From CAWIHK01 sp963835935 (GTDB lineage: Bacteria > Bacteroidota > Ignavibacteria > UBA10030 > CAVZMI01): a stretch of DNA of 64,000 nt. The DNA lies in contig CAWIHK010000006.1 of the NCBI GenBank assembly GCA_963835935.1, positions 339,770 through 403,769 of the forward strand, read 5' to 3'. The notes below the pieces were generated by a model. That model had not been told where the DNA came from, searched no databases, and saw only the letters and a list, made by a program, of their open reading frames with translations. The number at the start of each line of letters is the position of its first letter. Within the stretch, counting starts at the first letter, position 1. Position numbers and translations under genes: made by a program. Below, in pieces: positions 38,080 through 48,115 of this stretch.

Positions 38080-39543
38080 ATGACCGTAAAAAAATTTTTA
38101 GTGGAAGCATTGACGTATGATGATGTCCTGCTAGTACCGGCAAAGTCAACGGTATTACCTCGCGATGTAAATGTGTCGACACAGTTGACACGAAACATCA
38201 AATTACATATTCCACTATTGAGCGCGGCCATGGATACCGTCACCGAGTCAGAAATGGCCGTTGCAATTGCTCGAGAAGGAGGAATAGGTATCGTCCATAA
38301 AAATCTTTCAGTAGAAAATCAGGCAGTTGAAATTGATAAAGTAAAAAGATCGGAAAGCGGGATGATCCGAGATCCGATAACGCTAACTCCCGATGCAACT
38401 GTGCGTGAGGCGCTTGCAGTGATGGGGAAATACAGCATTTCAGGAATTCCAATCGTCAATCAGGGAAAGCTGGTGGGCATTCTTACAAACCGTGATCTTA
38501 GATTCGAACCAAATCAAGATTTAAAAATTTCTCAGGTAATGACGACTACAAATTTGATTACTGCCGAGGTCGGGACAAAATTAGAAGAGGCAGAACATAT
38601 TCTTCAGAAATATAGAATAGAAAAATTGCCGATTGTCGATAAAGCCGGACATCTAAAAGGATTGATCACATTTAAAGATATTCAGAAAAAGAAACGCTAC
38701 CCATTTGCTTCCAAAGATGAACATGGACGCTTGCGTGTAGGTGCGGCAGTCGGTGTAGCAGTTGATACAATGGATCGTGTGAAAGCGTTGACGAATGCAG
38801 GAGTCGATGTAGTAGTGGTAGACACTGCTCATGGGCATTCCGCTGGAGTGCTGGAGATGATAAAATTGATCAAACAAAAATATCCGGGATTGCAAGTGAT
38901 TGGTGGAAATGTCGGTACGGCTGATGCGACTCGTGATTTAATAAAAGCGGGTGCCGACGGGATAAAAGTCGGTATTGGTCCGGGATCGATTTGCACTACT
39001 CGAGTGGTAGCAGGTGTTGGTGTTCCACAGGTTACCGCTATTTTTGAATGCGCAAAAGCCGCTGCGAAGTCGAGTGTCCCCATCATTGCCGATGGTGGAA
39101 TAAAACAAACCGGCGATATAGCGAAAGCAATTGCGGCAGGCGCTGATTCTGTAATGATAGGCGGAATGTTTGCAGGATTGGAAGAGAGTCCGGGGGAAAA
39201 GATACTCTACGAAGGAAGGGCATATAAAATATATCGTGGTATGGGATCAATCGATGCGATGAAGGCCGGGAGTAAGGACAGGTATTTCCAGGATGTGGAA
39301 GATGATATAAGAAAACTTGTTCCGGAAGGAATTGAAGGACGCGTTCCTTATAAAGGTCCTCTCTCCGACACGGTTTATCAAATGATTGGCGGTTTACGTG
39401 CCGCGATGGGCTACTGCGGTGTTTCTACGATTCGACAAATGAAACAGAGAGCACAGTTCGTCCGTATGACTGATGCAGGTTTGCGTGAGAGCCATCCTCA
39501 TGACATCCAGATAACGAAAGAATCGCCAAATTACCATATTTAA
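38080..39543 (+). CDS. guaB: Inosine-5'-monophosphate dehydrogenase
   Basis: 487 residues, complete. It oxidises IMP to XMP in guanine nucleotide synthesis. Start context GTACCTCGCGATG-like family block LTYDDVLLVPAKSTVLPRDV; two CBS domains (about 95-210: ITLTPDATVREALAVM and QVMTTTNLITAEVG); catalytic Cys305 in GPGSICTTRVVAGVGVPQ; and the NAD/flap region YRGMGSIDAM. A GAAAGGAA site precedes the ATG. Confidence 0.97.
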   Translation: MTVKKFLVEALTYDDVLLVPAKSTVLPRDVNVSTQLTRNIKLHIPLLSAAMDTVTESEMAVAIAREGGIGIVHKNLSVENQAVEIDKVKRSESGMIRDPITLTPDATVREALAVMGKYSISGIPIVNQGKLVGILTNRDLRFEPNQDLKISQVMTTTNLITAEVGTKLEEAEHILQKYRIEKLPIVDKAGHLKGLITFKDIQKKKRYPFASKDEHGRLRVGAAVGVAVDTMDRVKALTNAGVDVVVVDTAHGHSAGVLEMIKLIKQKYPGLQVIGGNVGTADATRDLIKAGADGIKVGIGPGSICTTRVVAGVGVPQVTAIFECAKAAAKSSVPIIADGGIKQTGDIAKAIAAGADSVMIGGMFAGLEESPGEKILYEGRAYKIYRGMGSIDAMKAGSKDRYFQDVEDDIRKLVPEGIEGRVPYKGPLSDTVYQMIGGLRAAMGYCGVSTIRQMKQRAQFVRMTDAGLRESHPHDIQITKESPNYHI

Positions 39544-39561
39544 TCTACAAACTCTAAGTAC

Positions 39562-40629
39562 ATGAAACATCGTTTACAGAAGGTTCAACGAAGTCTGCGA
39601 ACCGCGGGGCTTGATGGTGCGATTATCACTCATCTTCCTCATGTTCGATACCTGAGCGGATTTTCCGGATCGAATGGGTTGGTCGTCGTAACTCTGCACA
39701 AAAGTTATTTTGTTACTGACAACCGTTATGCAGAACAATCGAAGCAGGAAATAAAAAATTATTCGTTGATAATTGTCCCAAAAGATCTTTTCGATGGCAT
39801 TATTCTAAAGGATCTTTTTCAAAGCGGCTCGAACATCGGTTACGAGGAAAATTATTTATCGGTTGCGTCGTTCAATCGAATCCGAAAACGACTTCCAGGA
39901 ATCCACCTTCAAAGAATGGTGAATATTATAGAACAGCTTACAGTCGTCAAAGAAAAGTCGGAGGTTGAATCGATCAGGGAAGCAATTAGGATTTCAGATA
40001 AAGTATTTTCATACATTCTCAATATTATTAAACCGGGGATGAGAGAATCCGATCTCGCAGCCGAAATCGCATATCGGCATCGACTGTTCGGTGCAGAGAG
40101 AGACGGATTCGAGACCATCGTCGCAAGCGGACATCGCGGCGCTTTGCCTCATGGTATTGCAACGGATCGTAAATTTAAAAAAGGGGAATTCGTCACTTTC
40201 GATTTCGGTTGTGTTGTTAACGGGTATCATTCCGATATTACACGAACCATAGCGCTGGGTAAAGTAACCGCAGATCAAGAGAAAATGTATCTCGCTGTTT
40301 TGGAAGCGCAGGAATGTGCAATCAGTGAAGTGAAGGAGGGCATTCCCGTAAAAAAGATAGACGCAATCGCTCGTGCCGTACTCAAAAAGCATAATTTCGA
40401 TAAATATTTTACTCACGGCCTCGGGCACGGCATCGGTTTGCACATTCACGAGAATCCCCGTGTGGCATCAGACAGCAACGAAATTTTACAACAAGGAAAT
40501 GTCATTACCATCGAACCGGGAGTTTACATTTCTGGAGTCGGCGGCATCAGGATCGAAGACGACATTTTGGTTCATCCAAATTTTGGAGAAGTTCTAAATC
40601 ATTCACCTAAATCATTATTAATCCTTTAA
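39562..40629 (+). CDS. M24-family aminopeptidase (Xaa-Pro type)
   Basis: 355 residues. A creatinase-like N-terminal domain (HLPHVRYLSGFSGSNG) is followed by the pita-bread catalytic domain. Metal ligands: Asp in FDFGCVVNGYHSDITRT (two), His in HGLGHGIGLHIHE, Glu in ITIEPGVYI and Glu in IRIEDDIL. It begins 18 bases after guaB and 6 bases before the glycosyltransferase, so these form one transcript. It removes N-terminal residues ahead of proline. Confidence 0.92.
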   Translation: MKHRLQKVQRSLRTAGLDGAIITHLPHVRYLSGFSGSNGLVVVTLHKSYFVTDNRYAEQSKQEIKNYSLIIVPKDLFDGIILKDLFQSGSNIGYEENYLSVASFNRIRKRLPGIHLQRMVNIIEQLTVVKEKSEVESIREAIRISDKVFSYILNIIKPGMRESDLAAEIAYRHRLFGAERDGFETIVASGHRGALPHGIATDRKFKKGEFVTFDFGCVVNGYHSDITRTIALGKVTADQEKMYLAVLEAQECAISEVKEGIPVKKIDAIARAVLKKHNFDKYFTHGLGHGIGLHIHENPRVASDSNEILQQGNVITIEPGVYISGVGGIRIEDDILVHPNFGEVLNHSPKSLLIL

Positions 40630-40634
40630 AATAA

Positions 40635-41933
40635 ATGAAAAATGTTTTAATTATTGCTTATTACTTTCCACCGATGGGACTCAGCGGTGTTCAACGAACG
40701 TTAAAATTTGCAAAATACCTTCCTCAATTCGGTTGGGAACCGACTGTATTGACCGTGGCTCCGACTGGATATTTTGCCCAGGATCTCCACTTGCTGGATG
40801 AAGCGGAAAAAGCGCAGATAAAAATTGAGAGAACCAATTCACTCGATGTGAATCGGCTTCTTGCAGTGAAGGGCACAGTGAAGATGCCCCCGGAATGGTT
40901 GAGAAATATTTTAAATAAAATCAGCCAGGTATTTTTTATTCCGGATAACAAAATCGGTTGGAAATCGAAAGCCATTCGAAAAGCCGAAGAGTTGATCGAA
41001 GCAAAAGAATACTCGGCGATATTTGCAACTGCGCCTCCATATACGGATTTTCTGATTGGACGGTACTTACGGGAGAAATACAATATTCCGTTGGTCATCG
41101 ATTATCGCGATGCTTGGATTGATAATCCATATCACTTTTATATTACTCCTCTTCATAAACTAGCGCATAAGAGGATGGAGAAAAAGGTTCTGCGATCAGC
41201 AGACCGGGTAGTTGTGATTAATCGGCGTATAAAGGAATTACTGCTGAATCGATATAATTTTTTAGAATACAATGATGTGGAAATTCTTCCTCAAGGCTAC
41301 GATCCTGCCGATTTTGATGAAGCAAAAAAAATTCGGATACCCTCATCAAAAAAAATGCGGATTACTTATTCCGGCACATTATATCGGGATCGGACTCCGA
41401 AGTATTTTTTAGAAGCATTGGCTAAAGTGTTCCAGGATTATCCGGAAGTTCGAGGTTCAATTGAAGCATGCTTCGTCGGTAATTTCCGGGATGAAAACAA
41501 GAAATTGATGCATCAACTCGGTCTTGACCATGATGTTAAAATCGTCGGCTATCTCCCTCATATTGAATGTACTTCGTATTTGTTGTCCTCCGATGTGTTG
41601 TGGATGATGGTGGCCAAAGGAACGGGATCCGATATGATGTCGACAGGAAAGCTGTTTGAATATTTAGGTTCCGGAAAAACAATCCTTGGCTGTGTGCCTC
41701 CAGGTGTGGCAAGCACAACTATTCTTGAAGCCGGAGGTATTGTGGCTGAACCGAATAATGTAAACGAAATCGCCGCAGCAATTCTCCAATGCTATAGACG
41801 TTATAAAAAGAATGCACTGAAAGGCCCTGACAAGGATGTAGTCGAACGTTATAACCGGAAAAATATTACTGGCGAACTTGCCAAACTCATGGAATTATTG
41901 GTGGATTATTCGCATCAGATCGAGAAGGTGTAG
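40635..41933 (+). CDS. Glycosyltransferase, GT4-like
   Basis: 432 residues. The N-terminal AYYFPPMGLSGVQRTLKFAKYLP pattern is typical of GT4-type enzymes that act on lipid-linked or surface glycans. A DYRDAWIDNPYH block sits mid-protein and the C-terminal half has GTLYRDRTPKYFLEALAKV, VGYLPHIECTSYLLSSDVLW and LFEYLGSGKTILG, the nucleotide-sugar-binding EX7E-like region. Acceptor unknown. It lies 5 bases after the peptidase gene; purD follows within 2 bases. Confidence 0.85.
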   Translation: MKNVLIIAYYFPPMGLSGVQRTLKFAKYLPQFGWEPTVLTVAPTGYFAQDLHLLDEAEKAQIKIERTNSLDVNRLLAVKGTVKMPPEWLRNILNKISQVFFIPDNKIGWKSKAIRKAEELIEAKEYSAIFATAPPYTDFLIGRYLREKYNIPLVIDYRDAWIDNPYHFYITPLHKLAHKRMEKKVLRSADRVVVINRRIKELLLNRYNFLEYNDVEILPQGYDPADFDEAKKIRIPSSKKMRITYSGTLYRDRTPKYFLEALAKVFQDYPEVRGSIEACFVGNFRDENKKLMHQLGLDHDVKIVGYLPHIECTSYLLSSDVLWMMVAKGTGSDMMSTGKLFEYLGSGKTILGCVPPGVASTTILEAGGIVAEPNNVNEIAAAILQCYRRYKKNALKGPDKDVVERYNRKNITGELAKLMELLVDYSHQIEKV

Positions 41934-41934
41934 C

Positions 41935-43226
41935 ATGAATATTTTAGTCGTAGGCTCGGCGGCCGGGAACATGCAATAGTCTGGAAATTAAAGCAGAGTC
42001 CTCATGCAAAAAATATTTATTGCGCTCCGGGTAACCCCGGAATAGGTTCGATTGCATCACTCGTAAATATCAAAGCAAGCAACATCGAGGCGCTTCTGAA
42101 ATTTGTCAGGACAAATAAAATAGATCTAACAGTTGTTGGACCGGAAGTGCCGCTGACTGAAGGCATCGTCGATCATTTTGAAAAGAATGGCGTACGAATT
42201 TTTGGCCCGACAAAACTTGCGGCTGAATTGGAAGGAAGCAAGATTTTTTCTAAGAATTTTATGCAGCGGCATAATATTCCGACTGCCGCGTTTGCTTCAT
42301 TCAGTGCCGAGCAGCGCCGGGATGCAGAAGCTTTCATCAGAAAATTCTCAGGTCAGTTCGTTATAAAAGCAGACGGCCTGGCGGCAGGAAAAGGAGTTGT
42401 AATTTGTCAATCAGTCGACGAAGGTCTACGAGTGATCGATGAAATGATGGGTTTAAAAATATTCGGAACGGCAGGCAGCCGGATTATCGTCGAAGAATTT
42501 ATGCAAGGCGAAGAAGCTTCCGTTTTTGCAATCACCGACGGCGAGTCTTATAAATTGCTGGCGTCTGCGCAGGATCATAAAAGAATTTTCGATGGCGATC
42601 AGGGAAAGAACACCGGCGGCATGGGTGCGTACGCGCCTGCTCCAGTAATCACGGATTCATTGTTGTGCGAGATTGAACAACGTATCGTTCATCCCACAAT
42701 ACAAGGAATGGCGAAAGAAAACCGGACATATAAAGGATGTTTGTACGTAGGGTTGATGATAACGAAAGAGGGTCCAAAAGTTGTGGAATATAATTGCCGT
42801 TTCGGCGATCCTGAGGCGCAAGTTGTGCTCCCATTAATCGACGGTGATCTGGCAGAGATAATGTATGCCGCCGCAGAAAATAATTTGAAGAATATAGAAT
42901 TAAAAATGCACGAAGCTACGGCAGTCTGCGTAATCATCGCTTCACGCGGGTATCCGGACAAATACGAAACCGGCAAACGCATCATCGGTTTGGAGAAATT
43001 GAAAGACCGCGAAGATATCGTTGTATTTCATTCCGGAACAACTTCTTCAGGCGGAGATATTCTCTCGGCGGGCGGCCGTGTTTTGGGTGTGACTGCTGTC
43101 GGATATAAAAACGATCTCGAAGCGACAATCAGATCTGCTTATTCAGCGGTTGGACAAATTACTTTCGATGGCGCATATTATCGCAGCGACATCGGACAAA
43201 AAGGACTGAAATATATCAAGAATTAA
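41935..43226 (+). CDS. purD: Phosphoribosylamine-glycine ligase, with a one-base frameshift
   Basis: GAR synthetase of purine synthesis. From about 41960 to the stop the frame is complete and shows PurD features: PGNPGIGSIA, TVVGPEVPLTEGI, IKADGLAAGKGVV, ATP-grasp residues EYNCRFGDPEAQVV. The first codons (ATG 41935, MNILVVGS) are in another frame. After GGCTCG one G is missing from the expected GGCTCGGGCGG, so the normal start runs into a stop at about 41977. Restoring one G gives the family block GSGGREHAIVW. Either the gene is frameshifted in this strain, is rescued by slippage, or the assembly has a one-base error in a short G run. About 430 residues if repaired. Confidence 0.85.
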
Positions 43227-43241
43227 AGGGAGTGATTTCGG

Positions 43242-44159
43242 ATGAATATTTTAGTAACAGGCGGCGCGGGTTTTATTGCCTCACATATCGTTGATGCATA
43301 TTTGAATGCTGGGCACCGAGTTTTAATTGTCGATAATCTTTCTTCCGGCCAGAAAGAAAATATTAATCCGAAGGCTCAATTTTTTCATTTAGATATCAGG
43401 TCGGACGAGTTGAAATCGGTTTTTTCCATGTTCCCGATCGATGTCGTCAATCATCATGCGGCGCAGATGGATGTGCGGAAGTCGGTAGCCGATCCCAAAT
43501 ACGACGCCGATGTGAATATCTGCGGAATGCTTAACCTTATGGAGCTTGCAGTTCAATATAAAGTTAAGAAAATAATTTTCGCTTCCACAGGAGGCGCCAT
43601 CTATGGAGAACAGGACTATTTCCCGGCTGATGAAGAACATCCAACCCGGCCTTTATCGCCGTATGGCATTGCTAAGTTAGCAACGGAGAAATATTTGTAT
43701 TACTATAAAGAGATTTATGGAATTCCTTCTGTGATTCTCCGATATGCAAACATCTATGGCCCGCTACAAAATCCGCATGGTGAAGCGGGCGTCGTTGCAA
43801 TATTTACGCAGAAAATGCTTCAAGGAGTCCAGCCGGTTATTAATGGAGATGGTAAACAGACTCGTGATTATGTATTTGTGAAAGATGTCGTCAATGCAAA
43901 TGTTCTCGCTCTCTCGTACCCAAAATCGGAAATATTCAATATCGGGACTGGAATTGAAACTAACGTGAATTCGCTTTTCCAGGACTTACGCAAGTTGGTC
44001 GGCATCGATATTCCAGAGCACCATGCACCTCCCAAAAAAGGCGAACAATTAAGAAGTGTGATTTCGTCTGAAAAAATTTTTAAAACTCTCGGTTGGAAAC
44101 CGTCAATCGGCATGAGTGAAGGATTAAAAGAGACAGTTGAATTTTTTCGGTCGCGGTAA
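43242..44159 (+). CDS. NAD-dependent nucleotide-sugar epimerase/dehydratase
   Basis: 305 residues, extended short-chain dehydrogenase. GGAGFIASHIVD at the N terminus binds NAD; the catalytic YxxxK is in SPYGIAKLATEKY; AANIYGPLQNPHG-like region YANIYGPLQNPHGEAGVV and GDGKQTRDYVFVKDVV are typical of UDP-glucose 4-epimerase-like enzymes. It follows purD by 15 bases. Substrate uncertain (UDP-Glc/GlcNAc likely). Confidence 0.88.
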   Translation: MNILVTGGAGFIASHIVDAYLNAGHRVLIVDNLSSGQKENINPKAQFFHLDIRSDELKSVFSMFPIDVVNHHAAQMDVRKSVADPKYDADVNICGMLNLMELAVQYKVKKIIFASTGGAIYGEQDYFPADEEHPTRPLSPYGIAKLATEKYLYYYKEIYGIPSVILRYANIYGPLQNPHGEAGVVAIFTQKMLQGVQPVINGDGKQTRDYVFVKDVVNANVLALSYPKSEIFNIGTGIETNVNSLFQDLRKLVGIDIPEHHAPPKKGEQLRSVISSEKIFKTLGWKPSIGMSEGLKETVEFFRSR

Positions 44160-44257
44160 TGATCGGTGTTGGCCAATTGACAAGAAAAATAATTTCGGAA
44201 GATCGCCAAGCAATTGCATTGGTTGAAAATGAAGATAATATCGATCCACTGCAATGA
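44159..44257 (+). pseudogene. Possible 5' remnant of a MeaB/ArgK-type GTPase gene
   Basis: A 32-codon frame begins at the TAATG overlap with the epimerase stop and reads VGQLTRKIISEDRQAIAL then VENEDN before stopping. It resembles the N terminus of methylmalonyl-CoA mutase chaperones (DRRALARLITLVEN pattern). No G-domain follows. The assignment rests on a short match and could be chance. Confidence 0.3.
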
Positions 44258-44313
44258 GTATTCTCTTTAGAATTCGTTAAGAGAAAGCTGTGACGAAATC
44301 ATAAAAGGGGAAA

Positions 44314-45072
44314 ATGAGTTCAAAAGAAGGTGGTTTCTTTGACCGGGGTTCATTTCTATTTTCTGTTTGTTTTATGATGACATTGGCGCCGATGTATCCT
44401 GTTCATTGTCAGCCTGATTCGTCGGGGAAAAATGAAATACTGACGGAAGATAGTTTCCTCCCGATTGTGCCGTCATGGTATAGATCGGTAGCGATCATGA
44501 GGGAAAGAATAAGAAATTCCGATCACTCGCCGATTGTTAATCGTGTTATATCATTGACGAAACTTGATGAATATTTTGACGAAGCAGTTGAATTGTGTCA
44601 TGGAAATATTCAACAGTCGCTTTTTACCTGTGCGATGGCAATGCTCGACCATCGAAAAATATATTTAAAAGTGCCTTTAATCGGAGGAACAATTCCGACA
44701 CCATTGACTGCCGAATCGGAGGAAGAATTTATAAAACGTTATCGCAATCTGCCGGCCGGTTTTTTCGACGATAGCCCAAGAGGACGAAACTCGGATAAAG
44801 ATAAACTTCAACATTTTTTTGGTTCGGCGTTTTTAAGTTATTCATCGAACAGCAAGTACTACACAATTCTTTTTGGGAATTTCATCGAATGGCTTGAGCC
44901 GCAATTAGTTATTGGAGGAACGGACGATCCTCGCGATAAACGAGCCAATGGCCTGGGCGCGTTGTTCGGAAAGTTTTTGGCGCAAGGAAGGAAGGTGATT
45001 CCGAGCGATCTTCTGCTGTATTCGCCGGAGAAGGTGGAAATAATTTTGGAAGAAAGAGAACGTGAAGAATGA
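44314..45072 (+). CDS. Exported protein, unknown function (YfiM/DUF2279-like pattern)
   Basis: 252 residues with an N-terminal hydrophobic segment (FLFSVCFMMTLAPMYPVHC). The C-terminal half has DKLQHFFGSAFLSY, then NFIEWLEPQLVIGG, DDPRDKRANGLGALFGKFL. The DKxxHFxxS opening and following Glu/Asp/Asn positions resemble small envelope proteins of the DUF2279/YfiM group, by pattern only. Its stop overlaps the ATG of the next sigma-54 regulator (ATGA), so they are co-translated; the regulator may control envelope genes. Confidence 0.62.
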   Translation: MSSKEGGFFDRGSFLFSVCFMMTLAPMYPVHCQPDSSGKNEILTEDSFLPIVPSWYRSVAIMRERIRNSDHSPIVNRVISLTKLDEYFDEAVELCHGNIQQSLFTCAMAMLDHRKIYLKVPLIGGTIPTPLTAESEEEFIKRYRNLPAGFFDDSPRGRNSDKDKLQHFFGSAFLSYSSNSKYYTILFGNFIEWLEPQLVIGGTDDPRDKRANGLGALFGKFLAQGRKVIPSDLLLYSPEKVEIILEEREREE

Positions 45073-46424
45073 AAAAGATTTTGGTTGTTGATGATGAACG
45101 GAGCATACAGGAATCACTCACGATGATTCTTGAGTACGAAAAATATTCCGTCGATTGTGCGTCGAACGGTGCGGAGACATTCGCAAAGCTTGATTCCGAT
45201 TCCTATGATGCAATTCTCCTCGACATTAAAATGCCCGGAATGGATGGTATCGAGGTGTTGGAACGAATTAAAGAAAACTATCCGGATATTCCTGTTGTCA
45301 TGATATCGGGTCACGGAACGATTGAAACCGCCGTTGAAGCGACACGGAAAGGCGCTTTTGATTTTCTGTCGAAGCCGCTCGATCGCGATAAAATTTTTGT
45401 CACTCTCCGAAATTGCATCCGGCATTCGTCGCTCATTCTTGAAAATAAAAAAATTAAAGAACGTCTTGAAGGAAAAGACCGGATCATCGGGAAAAGTAAA
45501 TCGATCACAGATATTATTTCTCTTATCGAGAGAGTTGCTCCAACCGATGCGCGTGTCATGATTACCGGAGAAAATGGAACAGGGAAGGAACTGGTTGCAA
45601 AAGCAATTCACCGGCTTTCTAAACGTTCTCAGCAACCTCTTGTTGAAGTGAATTGCGCCGCTATCCCGTCCGAGTTAATCGAATCTGAATTATTCGGTCA
45701 TGAAAAAGGATCGTTCACGGGCGCTTCCCAGCAACGAATTGGAAAATTCGAGCAAGCTGATGGCGGAACGATTTTCCTAGACGAAATTGGAGATATGAGT
45801 TTGACAGCACAGGCGAAAGTTCTCCGTGTGCTCGAAGAAGGAAAAATCGAGCGGGTGGGAGGGAATAAACAAATTCCGGTCGATGTGCGCGTAATTGTCG
45901 CGACTAATAAAAATCTGCAAGCCGAGATTTCGAACAATCGATTTCGTGAAGATTTATTTCACCGGTTGAGCGTTATTCCTATTCACGTTTCACCGCTTCG
46001 TGAACGCCGGGAGGATATTCCGCTTCTCGTTGCGCATTTCGTTGAAGATATATGTCTGCGAAATGGAATGCAGGTAAAAAAAGTTGGAGACGATGTGATG
46101 TCGACTTTGCAATCGATGGAGTGGAGCGGCAATGTCCGTGAACTCAGGAATGTTGTCGAGCGGCTGGTTATCATGTCGCCCGGATGTTCTATCGATGCAT
46201 CCATTCTTCACATAACCTTGCCGACGAGAAAAAGCGAAGTGGAAGATCTTCTGTCGCGCCGGATGACGTTCCAGGATTTTAAGGAAAAAGTCGAGAGTCT
46301 TTTCATTAAGAAGCAATTGGAACTTCATCAGTGGAACATATCAAAAACCGCTGAGGCTCTGGATATACAACGGAGTCATCTTTACACAAAAATGAAAAGA
46401 TATGGTTTGATGAAAGAAGAATAG
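45069..46424 (+). CDS. Sigma-54-dependent response regulator (NtrX/NtrC type)
   Basis: 451 residues. Receiver with Asp in LLDIKMPGMDG; AAA+ domain with Walker A GENGTGKELVAK, GSFTGA loop (canonical apart from Ser), Walker B GTIFLDEIGD; Fis-type HTH (ISKTAEALDIQRSHLYTK) at the end. Overlaps the upstream gene by four bases. No kinase gene is adjacent, so the partner is likely encoded elsewhere. Confidence 0.93.
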   Translation: MKKILVVDDERSIQESLTMILEYEKYSVDCASNGAETFAKLDSDSYDAILLDIKMPGMDGIEVLERIKENYPDIPVVMISGHGTIETAVEATRKGAFDFLSKPLDRDKIFVTLRNCIRHSSLILENKKIKERLEGKDRIIGKSKSITDIISLIERVAPTDARVMITGENGTGKELVAKAIHRLSKRSQQPLVEVNCAAIPSELIESELFGHEKGSFTGASQQRIGKFEQADGGTIFLDEIGDMSLTAQAKVLRVLEEGKIERVGGNKQIPVDVRVIVATNKNLQAEISNNRFREDLFHRLSVIPIHVSPLRERREDIPLLVAHFVEDICLRNGMQVKKVGDDVMSTLQSMEWSGNVRELRNVVERLVIMSPGCSIDASILHITLPTRKSEVEDLLSRRMTFQDFKEKVESLFIKKQLELHQWNISKTAEALDIQRSHLYTKMKRYGLMKEE

Positions 46425-46803
46425 CAACAACGGATATGAATACTTTCTTTTTTTATAAACCATCGCATCATCAATTTATAAATTAACCGCTAAATTTTAA
46501 TTTTCTTCCACCTTTTAAATCTAATTTATACACTTGCTTTTTATTTCCAAAGTGATTACAATTTTGGTGTATTAGATTTTTACAACTCCGGAATATAAGA
46601 TATTCATAAGGGGAAAGCTTGCAGAAAAGCTTGATATAAATAGTTCGAGATCGATAAAAATAAAAATTCATGCAAGTGAAAATTTAATTGGTGGATTATT
46701 AATCCGCTTGACAGAGCACTATAATTAAAAGGAAACTAATCGGCTATGGCGTATAGCTAAGAGTTAGCGGTTATAATTTTGACATCCCGGAAAGATTATT
46801 AAC
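46425..46803. other. AT-rich spacer ahead of the cassette array
   Basis: No gene is seen. Near the right end GTTAGCGGTT (46763-46772) mirrors AACCGCTAAA at 46485-46494 and is placed 36 bases before the next ORF, just as in the attC-like sites further right. It could be the right half of the first recombination site. Confidence 0.45.
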
Positions 46804-48111
46804 ATGAGATATATCCTTATTCTGACAATATTTTTACTAAGCTGTAATAACAATTCAGTTGTTAAATCTGATTCTGATATAGCTATTAGATTGTCAAGTT
46901 GGATAGATAAAAAAACTATTAAACCTGTATCATTTCAAAGTCCCAATATTCAAAGATTATTAAATGCTAATGAAATTGAGATAAATCGCTTTTGGGATAG
47001 TATTTTGGTTAAAGGATTACCAATGGTTGAAAATTCTCAAGACACCAATTGCTTTTTATTAACATTTCTGTTGCGAGATAATAGGGTTGACATTCAGGTA
47101 AACATAGATATTAAAAACCTTGAAAGTGATACTTGCTATGGAGATATGCAGCTTCGTCATATTAAAAAATCCGATGTATGGTATCGTACTTATGAAATAC
47201 CAAAGGATTTGGCTTTTTCTTATCGCTATGTTATAAAATCAAAAACTGAAACAAAGAACAAAACCGATTTTTACAATAATCATCGTATTCCAATTGGAGC
47301 AATTACGGATTATAGTTACAATTCGTTTGACTATTTTCTTGATAGTTCAAAGGTTTGGTTTTATAGCAAAAACGAAACTCCAAAAGGAACAATTTTAGAA
47401 TTTGATATTGAAAGCAAAATATTAAATAATTCTCGCAAGATAAAAGTGTATAAACCATTCGGATACAATGAATCAAAGGAATATCCTGTAATTGTAATAT
47501 TTGACCAATCGCTGTATATTGACAGAGTTCCTTTACCGACAATTTTGGATAACTTAATTGCTGCTGATAAGATTCTACCTTGCGTTGCAATTATGATTGA
47601 TAATCAGCCAACCGAAAGGCGAAACAAAGAATTGCCTTTATATAAACCATTTGCTGATTTTGTTGCAACGGAATTAATGCCTTGGGCATTTCAACGATTT
47701 AAAATAACAAAAGACCCCGATAAAGCTATTGTTGCTGGTGTCAGCTATGGTGGATTAGCATCAAGTTTTATTGCTTTTAGTTACCCAAAAATATTTGGCA
47801 ATGTAATTTCTCAATCAGGCAGTTATTGGCGAGGATTAAAACGTGAGGATACGGAACACAATTGGTTAATTAAGCAATATGAAAAATCGCCTAAATTGCC
47901 AATTCGATTCTATCTTGATTGTGGCTTGCAAGAAACATTTGAAATGAATTCAGTTAATTTCTTAGTTGCTCATAGACAAATGCGAGATGTTTTAAAAGCA
48001 AAAGGATACGAATTATATTATCAAGAATTTCAGGGCGGACATGATTGGGCCAACTGGAGAAAAACTTTACCTGATGGATTAATAGTCTTATTTAATAAAA
48101 TGAAAATATAA
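46804..48111 (+). CDS. Enterochelin-esterase-like lipoprotein
   Basis: 435 residues. Short signal with lipobox LLSCNNN. Residues 60-190 form an immunoglobulin/CBM48-like beta domain, followed by an alpha/beta-hydrolase of the Fes/esterase D family: KVYKPFGYNESKEYPVIVIFD, nucleophile Ser314 in AGVSYGGLAS, and catalytic His in QGGHDWANWR. Members hydrolyse siderophore esters or other substrates; the target is unknown. Codon use is much more AT-rich than that of neighbours, and the gene is bounded by attC-like sequences, suggesting recent acquisition. Confidence 0.8.
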   Translation: MRYILILTIFLLSCNNNSVVKSDSDIAIRLSSWIDKKTIKPVSFQSPNIQRLLNANEIEINRFWDSILVKGLPMVENSQDTNCFLLTFLLRDNRVDIQVNIDIKNLESDTCYGDMQLRHIKKSDVWYRTYEIPKDLAFSYRYVIKSKTETKNKTDFYNNHRIPIGAITDYSYNSFDYFLDSSKVWFYSKNETPKGTILEFDIESKILNNSRKIKVYKPFGYNESKEYPVIVIFDQSLYIDRVPLPTILDNLIAADKILPCVAIMIDNQPTERRNKELPLYKPFADFVATELMPWAFQRFKITKDPDKAIVAGVSYGGLASSFIAFSYPKIFGNVISQSGSYWRGLKREDTEHNWLIKQYEKSPKLPIRFYLDCGLQETFEMNSVNFLVAHRQMRDVLKAKGYELYYQEFQGGHDWANWRKTLPDGLIVLFNKMKI

Positions 48112-48115
48112 TATT

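Noticed and set aside
46700..46740. TTGACA followed by TATAAT as a promoter for the esterase gene
   Set aside because: The two boxes are only 6 bases apart, far from the required 17, and this phylum uses different promoter consensus.
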